Below, piece after piece: positions 18,265 to 29,791 of a stretch of 47,581 nt of DNA. Made by a program: the position numbers and the translations under genes. Position 1 is the first letter of the stretch. Each line of letters begins with the position of its first letter. The DNA is from Porticoccaceae bacterium. GTDB taxonomy: Bacteria > Pseudomonadota > Gammaproteobacteria > Pseudomonadales > Porticoccaceae. The notes below the pieces were generated by a model, which was not told the origin of the DNA, searched no databases, and saw nothing but the letters and a program-made list of their open reading frames with translations. The stretch is taken from contig JAQWUP010000085.1 in assembly GCA_029242085.1 (NCBI GenBank), forward strand, positions 1 through 47,581. Direction: 5' to 3'.

Positions 18265-18915
18265 GTGAGAAAATCAATTTATAGCCTAATACTGGGGTTC
18301 GTAGCGCTTGTCGCAGCGACATTTATTCAGGCAGAGCAAGCCAACCCTCAGGTTTTATTTAAGACGGAGAAAGGCGATATTCTCGTGGTGCTATATCCTC
18401 AGGCAGCACCAGTCAGCGTGGATAATTTTGTGAAGCATGTTAATGGCTTCCATTACGACGGCCTGATCTTCCACCGCGTTATCAATAACTTTATGATCCA
18501 GACTGGCGGCTTTACCTGGGACCTTACCAATCGTCCGTCCAGTAGGCCTATGATTGTGAACGAAGGCGGCAACGGTCTCAAAAACAAGCGCGGCTCGCTG
18601 GCTATGGCGCGCATGAATGATCCCAATAGCGCGCAGGCGCAGTTTTTTATCAATCATAAGTACAACAAATTTTTGGACGCCAAGGCTAACAAGGCAGGAT
18701 ACGCGGTGTTTGGAAAAGTTATATCTGGCATGAATGTAGTCGATGCCATTGCCGGAGTGGAGACAACCAGCAAAAAGGGCTATCAAAATGTCCCTGTTGA
18801 GCCAATTCGTATTCTAAGCGCTCGATTGATGAATCCGGAGGCCTGGACACCACTGCCTGAATTGAAACCTCAAGCAGAAGAACTCGAGTTTGAGCGACCT
18901 GTCCCCATCAGATAA
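18265..18915 (+). CDS. Exported cyclophilin-type peptidyl-prolyl cis-trans isomerase
   Basis: Catalyses proline isomerisation during protein folding, here probably in the periplasm. The 216-residue precursor has a signal peptide (MRKSIYSLILGFVALVAATFIQA). The cyclophilin domain follows with HYDGLIFHRVINNFMIQTGGF (catalytic Arg in FHR), NSAQAQFFIN and the YAVFGKVISGM segment. It is of the PpiA/PpiB type with a 35-residue C-terminal extension rich in Pro and Glu. The start is GTG at 18265, supported by AAGGAGGT at 18251-18258. It lies 66 bp after the SH3 protein and 11 bp before pdxJ. Confidence 0.92.
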   Translation: MRKSIYSLILGFVALVAATFIQAEQANPQVLFKTEKGDILVVLYPQAAPVSVDNFVKHVNGFHYDGLIFHRVINNFMIQTGGFTWDLTNRPSSRPMIVNEGGNGLKNKRGSLAMARMNDPNSAQAQFFINHKYNKFLDAKANKAGYAVFGKVISGMNVVDAIAGVETTSKKGYQNVPVEPIRILSARLMNPEAWTPLPELKPQAEELEFERPVPIR

Positions 18916-18926
18916 GTAAGAATCCT

Positions 18927-19673
18927 ATGACTGCACTGAGTATTAACCTAAATAAGATTGCCCTGATCAGAAATTCTCGTGACGGCAATTATCCCAATGT
19001 AGTCGAGCATGCACAGCTGTGTATCGCCAACGGTGCAGATGGCATCACCGTTCATCCGCGCCCGGATCAACGTCATGTTCGCCCCAGCGATGTACGCCAG
19101 CTTGCTGAACTTGTCAGCCCTGTCAGCAGTGTTGAATTTAATGTTGAAGGTAATCCATTTGCGCCAGCTATCGCCGACTATCCCGGTTTTATTGAGCTGG
19201 TTGAAGAAACTCAACCGGACCAGTGCACACTGGTTCCAGATGGTGATGATCAGCTCACCTCTGATCATGGCTTTGACCTCACCACATCTGGTGACCAGCT
19301 GCGACCTATTATTGCTCGCCTTAAAGCCCAGGGTATGAGAGTCAGTTTATTTATGGACCCTGATCTCGCCCAGATTGAGCTGGCCGCGGAGATCGGTGCT
19401 GATCGAATAGAGCTCTACACTGGACCCTATGCTGCGGCGTGGGGAAACTCTGAACTAGAAGGTATTTTTCAGCAGCATTTGGCCGCAGCTGAGCATGCCA
19501 CCGCTCTGGGCATGGGCGTCAATGCAGGCCATGATCTCAATCTGGATAATTTGGCTAAATTTGCCAGCATTCCCAGCTTGCTTGAGGTCTCTATTGGGCA
19601 TGCCTTTACCGTCGACTCTATTGCGATGGGCATGGCAGATACAGTGCGTGCATATAAAACATTACTCGGCTAG
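18927..19673 (+). CDS. pdxJ: Pyridoxine 5'-phosphate synthase
   Basis: Condenses 1-deoxyxylulose-5-phosphate with 3-amino-2-oxopropyl phosphate to pyridoxine phosphate, the ring-closing step of DXP-dependent vitamin B6 synthesis. The 248 residues form a TIM barrel with GADGITVHPRPDQRHVR (His matching E. coli His45), NAGHDLNLDNL (His matching His193) and LLEVSIGHAF. It departs from the usual gammaproteobacterial form: NLNKIALIRNSR replaces NIDHIATLRNAR, and EFNVEGNP replaces the FEMA segment that holds catalytic Glu72 in E. coli. These are features I associate with a second PdxJ subfamily. It is also not next to recO/acpS, its common neighbours. It starts 11 bp after the cyclophilin gene. Confidence 0.88.
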   Translation: MTALSINLNKIALIRNSRDGNYPNVVEHAQLCIANGADGITVHPRPDQRHVRPSDVRQLAELVSPVSSVEFNVEGNPFAPAIADYPGFIELVEETQPDQCTLVPDGDDQLTSDHGFDLTTSGDQLRPIIARLKAQGMRVSLFMDPDLAQIELAAEIGADRIELYTGPYAAAWGNSELEGIFQQHLAAAEHATALGMGVNAGHDLNLDNLAKFASIPSLLEVSIGHAFTVDSIAMGMADTVRAYKTLLG

Positions 19674-19681
19674 GCTTAATC

Positions 19682-20566
19682 ATGCCCAGTCAACTTTCAA
19701 TATTTACTCTGTCCTGTATTGGTGCCGGCCGCCTGGGTAAGACCCTGTGCCACCTGTTTTCCAAACAGCTGCACATAGGACAGATTATCAATCGCAATCA
19801 GGAGTCCGCAAAGCTAGCGGTAGACTTTATTGGTTGTGGTCAGGCTCATACTGGTTTCTGCGACCTCAAACCGGCCAACCTGTGGTTAATCGCAACACCA
19901 GATAACAGCATAAAACAGACCGCTGCAGCTCTAAAGAATTCGGGCGTGCTACGCGATACTGATATTGTCTTTCATTGCAGTGGGTCACTGAGTGCAGATA
20001 GCTTAGCACTAGACAATAACGCCACTGCATCCGTTCATCCAATCCACAGCTTTGCCAATCCTCAAAATTCAGTGACTCAGTTTGTTGGTACTGCCTGCGG
20101 TATTGAGGGTCAGCCCGAGGCAGTGCACGTATTGCAACCATTGTTTGAGAATATTGGCGCCGCACCCTTTGCTATCGCCAGCGAGCATAAGTCGCTGTAT
20201 CACGCAGCCACGGTGATGACCTGCAATTATTTGGTTAGTCTAATGGCTCTGGGAGAGCAGATGCTCGCTGCCTCAGGCGTTGATAGCCAAGCCGATAGCC
20301 CAAGTCCCCTTGAGCCACTTATTCGTCAGACCCTCGATAACTATTTGAGAACAGGTGCGGTAAGTGCACTGACAGGCCCGATAGCCCGCGGCGATAGCGC
20401 TACTATTGAGGCCCATCTGGGAGCCCTGCAGGGTCAGCCAGATCTGTGGCAAAAGGTTTACTGTGCGCTGGGTAATGCCACGCTTGAACTATCGGCGCAG
20501 CAGGGACAGGCCAGCGCTGACAGTCTGGCTACTATTTCCAACTTGTTAGATGTGCACGGTCAATAA
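19682..20566 (+). CDS. Rossmann-fold and DUF2520 domain-containing protein
   Basis: A 294-residue protein with an N-terminal nucleotide-binding Rossmann domain (IGAGRLGKTLCHLF at about 13-26, IATPDNSI near 75) and a C-terminal helical DUF2520 domain (about 155-285; ALTGPIARGD, TLDNYL). The layout is that of the F420/NADP-oxidoreductase-like family related to ketopantoate and pyrroline-carboxylate reductases. HCSGSLS and HPIHSFA are family landmarks. The substrate is unknown. The ATG at 19682 is 8 bp after the pdxJ stop. Confidence 0.85.
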   Translation: MPSQLSIFTLSCIGAGRLGKTLCHLFSKQLHIGQIINRNQESAKLAVDFIGCGQAHTGFCDLKPANLWLIATPDNSIKQTAAALKNSGVLRDTDIVFHCSGSLSADSLALDNNATASVHPIHSFANPQNSVTQFVGTACGIEGQPEAVHVLQPLFENIGAAPFAIASEHKSLYHAATVMTCNYLVSLMALGEQMLAASGVDSQADSPSPLEPLIRQTLDNYLRTGAVSALTGPIARGDSATIEAHLGALQGQPDLWQKVYCALGNATLELSAQQGQASADSLATISNLLDVHGQ

Positions 20567-20567
20567 T

Positions 20568-21353
20568 ATGAGCAGATCCAATGACCCATCATCGCGCACT
20601 GACAGCCCCGAGTATCTGCAGCGAAAAGCATTTTTTGATCAGCTGATAACCGTTTACGGTCGTAAACCTGTGATCGAGATACTCCAAGACCAGAGTCTGA
20701 AAATTTTCCGCGTGCATCTGGCTGACTCCAATCGCGGCGGTGGTATTATTGATGAGATTAAGCAGCTCGCCGCCAAACGCAGTATTGAAGTCTGCTTCCA
20801 TAGTCGCGCTCAGCTATCAAGAATTTCACGTAACAGCAAACAGGATCAAGGCGCCGCCTGTGATATCCACTGCCCCGGCTACTTACCCTATAAGCAGGCG
20901 CTCCAAGCCAATCTATCGGAAACGCTTATTGCACTGGACGGGGTAACCAACCCGCAAAATTTGGGCATGATTATTCGCAGTGTTACCGCCAGCCCTGCCT
21001 ATGGACTATTGCTGCCAAGCAAAGGCACTGCCGATATCTCACCACTGGTTATAAAAGCTAGTGCCGGAACGCTATTTAAAGGGAATATTTTACGCTGCGA
21101 CTCATTGCTGGTCGCACTTAAAGACTTTAAACAGCAAGGCTATGAGATATGTACGCTGTCCTCACATAAGTCCACGGCCATCGCCGATTTTGTCCCCACC
21201 GCTCCAGTTATTTTTGTCTTGGGCAATGAAACTGAAGGGGTTAGCCAAGAGATCGCTGCGCTGAGTGATCACCGCATTGGGATTCTCATGGCCAATGGTG
21301 TTGAGTCTTTAAATGTTGCAGTGACGGCGGCCTTAATTGCCTTTAGGCTTTAA
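20568..21353 (+). CDS. TrmH/SpoU-family RNA 2'-O-methyltransferase
   Basis: SPOUT-class methyltransferase of 261 residues; RNA target not determinable. An N-terminal substrate-binding domain (about 15-105) precedes the knotted catalytic domain with its three motifs: LDGVTNPQNLGMIIRS (catalytic Arg and Asn), VLGNETEGVS and ESLNVAVTAALIAF. It resembles the YfiF/RlmB side of the family. I prefer the ATG at 20568, just after the stop of the DUF2520 gene; an in-frame ATG at 20550 would overlap that gene by 17 bp. Its stop lies inside the convergent MFS gene, an 11-bp tail-to-tail overlap with no room for a terminator. Confidence 0.85.
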   Translation: MSRSNDPSSRTDSPEYLQRKAFFDQLITVYGRKPVIEILQDQSLKIFRVHLADSNRGGGIIDEIKQLAAKRSIEVCFHSRAQLSRISRNSKQDQGAACDIHCPGYLPYKQALQANLSETLIALDGVTNPQNLGMIIRSVTASPAYGLLLPSKGTADISPLVIKASAGTLFKGNILRCDSLLVALKDFKQQGYEICTLSSHKSTAIADFVPTAPVIFVLGNETEGVSQEIAALSDHRIGILMANGVESLNVAVTAALIAFRL

Positions 21354-22578
21354 CCTTGGCAGCATCACCGCGGACATGCCACAGCGGGGAGAAAAGCGCG
21401 GTTAGCAAGGCCACAGTAAAGGAGCTTGCAGCCACTACCATAAAGGCAGTGCTCAAGCCGAGACTCTCAACCGCTAGGCCGCACACCCAGGCACCCAGTG
21501 GCGCACCACCAAACAGGCATAGCTGATAGACGGATGCAGCTCTTGAGCGCACCAGATGCGGCACCTGATTATGTAATATGGTGCGGCCCAATGTCATGGA
21601 CAGACCGGAGAAAAACCCCCATACATAGACTACTAAAATCAGTACCCACATGCTCGGCACTGTGGCAACAATGCCCACGAGACTGCCGCGCATTAAAAAG
21701 CTGATAACCATTAGTCGACCGGGGCGATTAAACATTTTACTGCGTTTCATCACACCGAAGTTGGCACTGACGATACCCACAGAAAATACAATCTGCAGCG
21801 TGGCGTAGAGCCCCGCCCCTCCGTTGTAGAGCTCGCGAGCGATCAGCGGCATGCCTACCAGATAAACACCAAAGGCTAAAAAGCCGGTGGCAAAAACAAT
21901 CATCAGCAGATGAAGCAAGCCTTTATCATCGCGGAACACTTGCAGACCTTCACGCAGCTCTTGCCAACTATGCTTGACCGTTTTTGTTTCAGTATTGGGC
22001 TTTTCCGCAGCTACTGGCAGTGGATGGCTGCGCTTTATAAGCACCGAACTGATGATAAATATCAGTATCTGAAAACCTAACAACTGGGGCAGGCTAACAA
22101 TATCCAGCTTCCCAGCAATCCAAAAGCCAACAGCCTGAGCGATAAACTGGGTCATCATGACCTTGGCCACGGTCTGATGCATAATCTCTGGCGCTGCATA
22201 ACCGAGCAGGCTTTCACGAGCCGGCTGCACAAACGCCGAAATAGTGCCAAATGCCACGCCAAATAGCAGCAGCAGGCTAAAGGTAAGATCACCAGTCATC
22301 ACAGAGGCCAAGACAATACCCAGCGGCAATAGATAAAGCAGATACAAAAAGGACAGCCAGGTGCCCCGATGACGCCGGTCTGATGCGACACCACCAGGCA
22401 GTAGAAAAATTAGATTGGGTAATAATACTGCCATCTGGGCCAGACCCAAACGACTGGGGGATTCCATTAACACACCGACAACCAACCAGGGATACAGCAC
22501 CTTGTGCAGGCCCATCGCCAGATTACTGGTGCCTATGGTGGCTATAAAATAGCGAAACGAAAACGTCTGATTCGACAC
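21343..22578 (-). CDS. Major facilitator superfamily transporter (probable exporter)
   Basis: A 411-residue membrane protein with about 11-12 hydrophobic helices and a central hydrophilic loop near residues 190-215 (RSHPLPVAAEKPN), the MFS two-bundle plan. The loop GGVASDRRHRG between helices 2 and 3 matches the MFS G-x-x-x-D-R-x-G/R motif. The overall look is that of EntS-like (MFS_3) exporters, but the substrate cannot be told. The GTG start at 22578 directly follows the TAG of the small membrane protein upstream (22579-22581), so the two are probably translated together. The 3' end overlaps the convergent methyltransferase gene. Confidence 0.85.
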   Translation of the reverse strand: MSNQTFSFRYFIATIGTSNLAMGLHKVLYPWLVVGVLMESPSRLGLAQMAVLLPNLIFLLPGGVASDRRHRGTWLSFLYLLYLLPLGIVLASVMTGDLTFSLLLLFGVAFGTISAFVQPARESLLGYAAPEIMHQTVAKVMMTQFIAQAVGFWIAGKLDIVSLPQLLGFQILIFIISSVLIKRSHPLPVAAEKPNTETKTVKHSWQELREGLQVFRDDKGLLHLLMIVFATGFLAFGVYLVGMPLIARELYNGGAGLYATLQIVFSVGIVSANFGVMKRSKMFNRPGRLMVISFLMRGSLVGIVATVPSMWVLILVVYVWGFFSGLSMTLGRTILHNQVPHLVRSRAASVYQLCLFGGAPLGAWVCGLAVESLGLSTAFMVVAASSFTVALLTALFSPLWHVRGDAAKVKA

Positions 22579-22797
22579 CTAGCGCAATCGCTTACGCAGA
22601 TAGGCAATCACCCAGCCCAGCATTGCAGCTGCACCAATAATCAGCATTAAACCACCCAGCATAAACATTAAGTTTGCAGTCATGGTGGAAACTGGAACAT
22701 CATAGACTTTGACAGCCATCAGTAGAAATGCAAAACAGGCGAGCATGGATGCTATCCAAGTCGATCGCTGTTTAATTTCTTTCTTTATGTTGGCCAT
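22579..22797 (-). CDS. Small two-helix membrane protein, function unknown
   Basis: A 72-residue protein with a short basic cytoplasmic-looking N-terminus (MANIKKEIKQR), two hydrophobic segments (about 13-30 and 42-65, the second MLGGLMLIIGAAAMLGWVIAY) and a basic end (LRKRLR). This is consistent with a two-helix inner-membrane hairpin. I do not recognise a family. Its stop abuts the GTG start of the MFS transporter, and it lies 26 bp after the gene at 22824-23243. A partner or assembly factor of the transporter is possible but is inference from position only. Confidence 0.75.
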   Translation of the reverse strand: MANIKKEIKQRSTWIASMLACFAFLLMAVKVYDVPVSTMTANLMFMLGGLMLIIGAAAMLGWVIAYLRKRLR

Positions 22798-22823
22798 CTT
22801 TTAACCTTTCTATTATTTTTTAT

Positions 22824-23243
22824 TTAACCGACTTCTTTAAGCCACTCACAGCGAATATTAATATCAGACTGATTGGGCACATGGGCGGCGCTACCAGTTT
22901 CAAAGACAAATGAATGTAACCCCGCCATCTCTGTTTCTAGATGCACCGTTGCCGATACCCAGTTCAGTTTACGCAGCAAACTCTCAAACTGCTCAAGCCA
23001 GTATTTCCACTCGTGCTCTACCCCCTGATAGGAGGCGCCGAAATGCATAACTTCGGTACTCAAATTAATATCGCCCGTGGCACTTTCCGGCAGCGCAAAC
23101 ATCTCTCGGTTGACCAATGTCCAGGATTCAGCCGAGGGTAATTCCAGCATGGCCTCGCGATTACTGCGCCGATGCTCACCAATATCGACCAGAGCAACAT
23201 CTTTGATACAGCCGTATACCACTGACTCAGATTGAATATCCAT
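22824..23243 (-). CDS. Hypothetical protein of 139 residues
   Basis: I do not recognise this gene. It encodes a soluble, acidic protein without signal peptide or membrane segment, beginning MDIQSESVVYGCIKD and ending CEWLKEVG. It has a tryptophan-rich centre (GVEHEWKYWLEQFESLLRKL) and predicted strands around it. The ATG at 23243 follows the ligA stop by 13 bp and the small membrane protein begins 26 bp downstream, so it belongs to the smc-zipA-ligA strand run. The reading frame spans the whole gap between its neighbours, which supports it being real. Confidence 0.75.
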   Translation of the reverse strand: MDIQSESVVYGCIKDVALVDIGEHRRSNREAMLELPSAESWTLVNREMFALPESATGDINLSTEVMHFGASYQGVEHEWKYWLEQFESLLRKLNWVSATVHLETEMAGLHSFVFETGSAAHVPNQSDINIRCEWLKEVG

Positions 23244-23256
23244 ATTCGATTTCCTG

Positions 23257-26153
<2,897 letters not shown>

Positions 26154-26189
26154 ATTAATAGCTTGCTCGATAGTTAAAGGGCATTGAGA

Positions 26190-29100
26190 TCAGGCCTCAG
26201 CTAATTCAGCAGCCTGATTGACATCTACGGTTACCAATCTGGAAACACCGGGCTCATGCATGGTCACACCCATCAACTGATTTGCCGCTTCCATGGAAAT
26301 CTTATTGTGAGTAATAAAGATAAACTGCACCTCAGATGACATCTCTTTAACCATGGCAGCATAGCGGCCCACATTGGCGTCATCTAATGGTGCATCAACC
26401 TCATCGAGCATACAGAACGGTGCTGGATTAAGTTTAAATATAGCAAATACCATGGCTATTGCCGTCATCGCTTTTTCACCGCCAGACAGCAGATGAATCG
26501 AGGCATTCTTTTTACCTGGTGGTCGCGCCATCAGAGTGACACCTGTATCCAGAAGATCATCACCGGTCATTTCCAGATAGGCATGGCCACCGCCAAACAA
26601 CTTTGGAAATAGCGCTTGCAGATGACCGCTGACCAAATCGAAGGTCTCTTTAAATCTGGTGCGCGTTTCGCGGTCAATTTTCTGAATGGCGTTTTGCAAT
26701 GTCGTCAGCGCCTCCTCCAGTTCAGCATTTTGCTGATCGAGATAGTCTTTGCGCTCAGACTCAATTTTGTACTCATCAATGGCGGCCAGATTAATTGGCC
26801 CAAGGCGTTGGATACGATTGCCGATTAACTGCAGCTGTTCTTCCCAATCGACCAGCTCAGCATCCTCAGCAAGGCTATTGAGCAAGGTGGGCAGGTCTGC
26901 CTCTTTCTCGGCAATCTGCTCTTCAATGGTGCGGCTCAGGGTACTTATTTCCTGAGCAGAGATACGCTGCTGCTCGAGTTTGCCACGCACTGCCTGTACC
27001 TCAAGCTCTAACTCGCCGCGGAGCTTTTCCTGCTCGCGCATCCGGTATTCAACCGACTCAACCGCAGCTCTGGCTTCACCGAGCTCTGTTTCGACAAGCA
27101 GACGCGCTTCAAGCTGCGACTCGAGCTCTACCTTGTGACCCTCGGTGGGATCCTCTTTAATATTGAAGGCTTCTCGCAGCTGTTGACGGCGCTCTTGTAG
27201 CCGTTCCACCTGAGTCTCTAAACGGCCAATGCCCTCGCGAATAGAATTTAACTGTGTGGTCAACGAGCCCTCGCGCATGGCCAGTTCTTGACGGCGATCA
27301 CGATCATGGCGCGCGGTCTGGCGCACCTCATCAAGTTCCGAACGGCAGATATCGCGCTGCTTCATCAGCTCTTCACGCTGCACCGTATCCGCTTCCATCT
27401 TTTCGATAGATTCTTGCAGTATGACTCGCGCCTTAGCCAGGTTCTCCTGCTCGCCCTCGGTCTGCTTCTGCACCTCAGTGAGTTCAGTTTCAGCGCGCTC
27501 TTTTCGCGCTCTGTACTGTTCTATCTGTACCTCAAAACCACTCAGCTTTGATCGCAGCTCGGCATAACTATTTTGCTGTTGGGCAACATTGGCAGCTATT
27601 TCCTGACGCGTGGCCTCTAGGCTGCGTAGGCGCTGCTCATTGCCCTGACGAATATCTTCAAGTTGTATAACTTTTTCATGCAGCTCGACGGTCTGTTGAT
27701 CGATGGATTCCAGCTCTTGCTTGCGTTTTAACACTCCAGCTGTAGCATCTTTGTCTCGCGCCACACGCAACCAGTTACTGCCCAACCAAATACCTTCGCG
27801 GGTCACCACAGACTCGATTGCTGACAAGCTCGGTTGCAACTTCAAAGCGTCGGCCAGACTCTCTGCAGCATACACATTAGCCATCAGTGCCTGGGCGGCA
27901 TCACCTTTGACCAAATCACTGAGCAGCTTACCTTTACCGCCGGACTCGGCCGTTGCAGACGCCTTGCCAATCAGCAGTAACTCACCCTTTTTAAAATCAT
28001 CCAGCAGCCCTACGTTGCTGGCAATATCGTCTACTGCAATAGCCTGTAAATAGCTGCCCAATACGGTTTCTGCAGCGACATCCCAACCATCCGAGGGTAC
28101 TACTGAATCAGCCAGTCGCGGCTGATTACCCAAACCTTTGGCGGCTAGCCACTGTTTCTCGGCATCATCGCCCATAGCGGCTTGTTGCAGTGCCTCGAGT
28201 GAGGCCTGACGGCCTTTTAATGTTTGCTGGCGACTGCGGGCCTGATCATGTTCTGTGGCTGCGGCTTTTTCCTGACCGCGCAGGGTTTCAATCTCTTGGG
28301 CATTATCAATGCGCTGTTTATCAATTGACTCACGTGCCGTCTTCGCTTCGACAAGCATATCCTGAATCAGGGCCATCTCTTCTTCAGCCGGACTGGCTTG
28401 GAAGCTGCTGGCTTCCGTCGACAGTGCCTGTTGACGCTCGGTAAGCCTGCGCAACAGCTGCTCTAAATGCTGGATGCGTGACTGCTGAACCTCGGCCTGC
28501 TGTCTGGGGCTGGCTGACTTCTGATTAAAATCATCCCAGGCTTGCTGCCAGTTCTGCATGGCCAGCTCGGCAGCTTGCAATGCTTCAGAGGAAATAGCCT
28601 CTGCTTTGCTGGCCTCTTCCAGAGCGGGCGCCAGTTCATTAAATTCAGCGTCCCAACCTGCGGCCTTTTGTCGATCGGTATTGAGATGCTCTTCGGCTTC
28701 AGAGAAGTTGCGCTCGGTTTGCTCTAAATCTTTATGCAGCTCTTGCGCGCGCTGTTGCGCATGTTCAATAGCCTGTTCGATACGGGCCACATCGCCGCCA
28801 ATTTTATAGAACCGCGCCTGCACCTCATTAAAGGCATCACTGTGATCAGTGAACTGAGTGCGCAATTTTTCAATACTGGTATCACAGGCACTGCGTTGGG
28901 TGATTATTTTTTCCAGCTCAACTTCAAAGCCACCGATAACCTGTTTTTGCTCGGATGCAGATTTATCGTAGCCAAGCCATTTAAGCGCTAGCAACTCGGC
29001 ACTGACTTGGCGTTCGTCTTTTTTGTACTCAGCGTACTTTTCGGCGGACTTGGCCTGACGCTCAAGACGGCTCAGCTGGCGACCCAGTTCATCGCGAATA

Positions 29101-29687
29101 TCGGTGAGTCGCTCCAGATTTTCCATGGTGCGACGGATACGGCCTTCCGTGTCACGGCGACGTTCTTTATATTTTGAAATCCCAGCAGCTTCTTCAATAT
29201 AGATGCGCAACTCATCGGGCTTGGCCTCAATTAGGCGCGAGATCATGCCCTGTTCAATAATCGCATAACTGCGCGGCCCAAGACCGGTGCCGAGGAAAAT
29301 ATCTGTGATATCGCGACGGCGACATTTGCTGCCATTGAGGTAGTAATTAGACTGACCATCGCGGGTTACTTTGCGTTTAATGCCAATTTCGCTATAGGCT
29401 GCGTATTCGCCAACAATGGTGCCATCGGTATTGTCAAAAATGAGTTCAATCGACGCCTGGCCCACAGGCTTGCGTCCACCCGAGCCGTTAAAAATAACAT
29501 CGGTCATGGACTCGCCACGCAGATTCTTGGCTGAGCTCTCACCCATTACCCAGCGCACGGCGTCAATAATATTCGACTTGCCGCAGCCATTGGGGCCGAC
29601 GACAGCACAGAGATGACTGGGAAAGTGTACATTTGTAGGGTCCACAAAGGATTTGAACCCAGCTAATTTGATCGATTTAAGCCGCAT
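26190..29687 (-). CDS. smc: Chromosome partition protein SMC
   Basis: ATPase core of the SMC-ScpAB condensin that organises and segregates the chromosome. The 1165 residues are typical. The N-terminal head has Walker A GPNGCGKSNIID (about 32-43). A long coiled coil is interrupted by a hinge at about 500-640. The C-terminal head has the signature LLSGGEKAM and Walker B FCMLDEVDAPLDD. The kleisin and kite partners are scpA and scpB at 11350-12989. The 104-bp gap before it (29688-29791, towards ccmI) holds no gene and no promoter that I can defend. The ATG is at 29687. Confidence 0.98.
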   Translation of the reverse strand: MRLKSIKLAGFKSFVDPTNVHFPSHLCAVVGPNGCGKSNIIDAVRWVMGESSAKNLRGESMTDVIFNGSGGRKPVGQASIELIFDNTDGTIVGEYAAYSEIGIKRKVTRDGQSNYYLNGSKCRRRDITDIFLGTGLGPRSYAIIEQGMISRLIEAKPDELRIYIEEAAGISKYKERRRDTEGRIRRTMENLERLTDIRDELGRQLSRLERQAKSAEKYAEYKKDERQVSAELLALKWLGYDKSASEQKQVIGGFEVELEKIITQRSACDTSIEKLRTQFTDHSDAFNEVQARFYKIGGDVARIEQAIEHAQQRAQELHKDLEQTERNFSEAEEHLNTDRQKAAGWDAEFNELAPALEEASKAEAISSEALQAAELAMQNWQQAWDDFNQKSASPRQQAEVQQSRIQHLEQLLRRLTERQQALSTEASSFQASPAEEEMALIQDMLVEAKTARESIDKQRIDNAQEIETLRGQEKAAATEHDQARSRQQTLKGRQASLEALQQAAMGDDAEKQWLAAKGLGNQPRLADSVVPSDGWDVAAETVLGSYLQAIAVDDIASNVGLLDDFKKGELLLIGKASATAESGGKGKLLSDLVKGDAAQALMANVYAAESLADALKLQPSLSAIESVVTREGIWLGSNWLRVARDKDATAGVLKRKQELESIDQQTVELHEKVIQLEDIRQGNEQRLRSLEATRQEIAANVAQQQNSYAELRSKLSGFEVQIEQYRARKERAETELTEVQKQTEGEQENLAKARVILQESIEKMEADTVQREELMKQRDICRSELDEVRQTARHDRDRRQELAMREGSLTTQLNSIREGIGRLETQVERLQERRQQLREAFNIKEDPTEGHKVELESQLEARLLVETELGEARAAVESVEYRMREQEKLRGELELEVQAVRGKLEQQRISAQEISTLSRTIEEQIAEKEADLPTLLNSLAEDAELVDWEEQLQLIGNRIQRLGPINLAAIDEYKIESERKDYLDQQNAELEEALTTLQNAIQKIDRETRTRFKETFDLVSGHLQALFPKLFGGGHAYLEMTGDDLLDTGVTLMARPPGKKNASIHLLSGGEKAMTAIAMVFAIFKLNPAPFCMLDEVDAPLDDANVGRYAAMVKEMSSEVQFIFITHNKISMEAANQLMGVTMHEPGVSRLVTVDVNQAAELAEA

Positions 29688-29791
29688 GTTTAGTCATTTC
29701 TAGTCGTGTTCGGTCCAGTCCGTTGGCCGCAGGATTGCATAACATCAAGCTCAGAATTCTACACGCTCTGCGCGCTTCAGTCACTACACAG

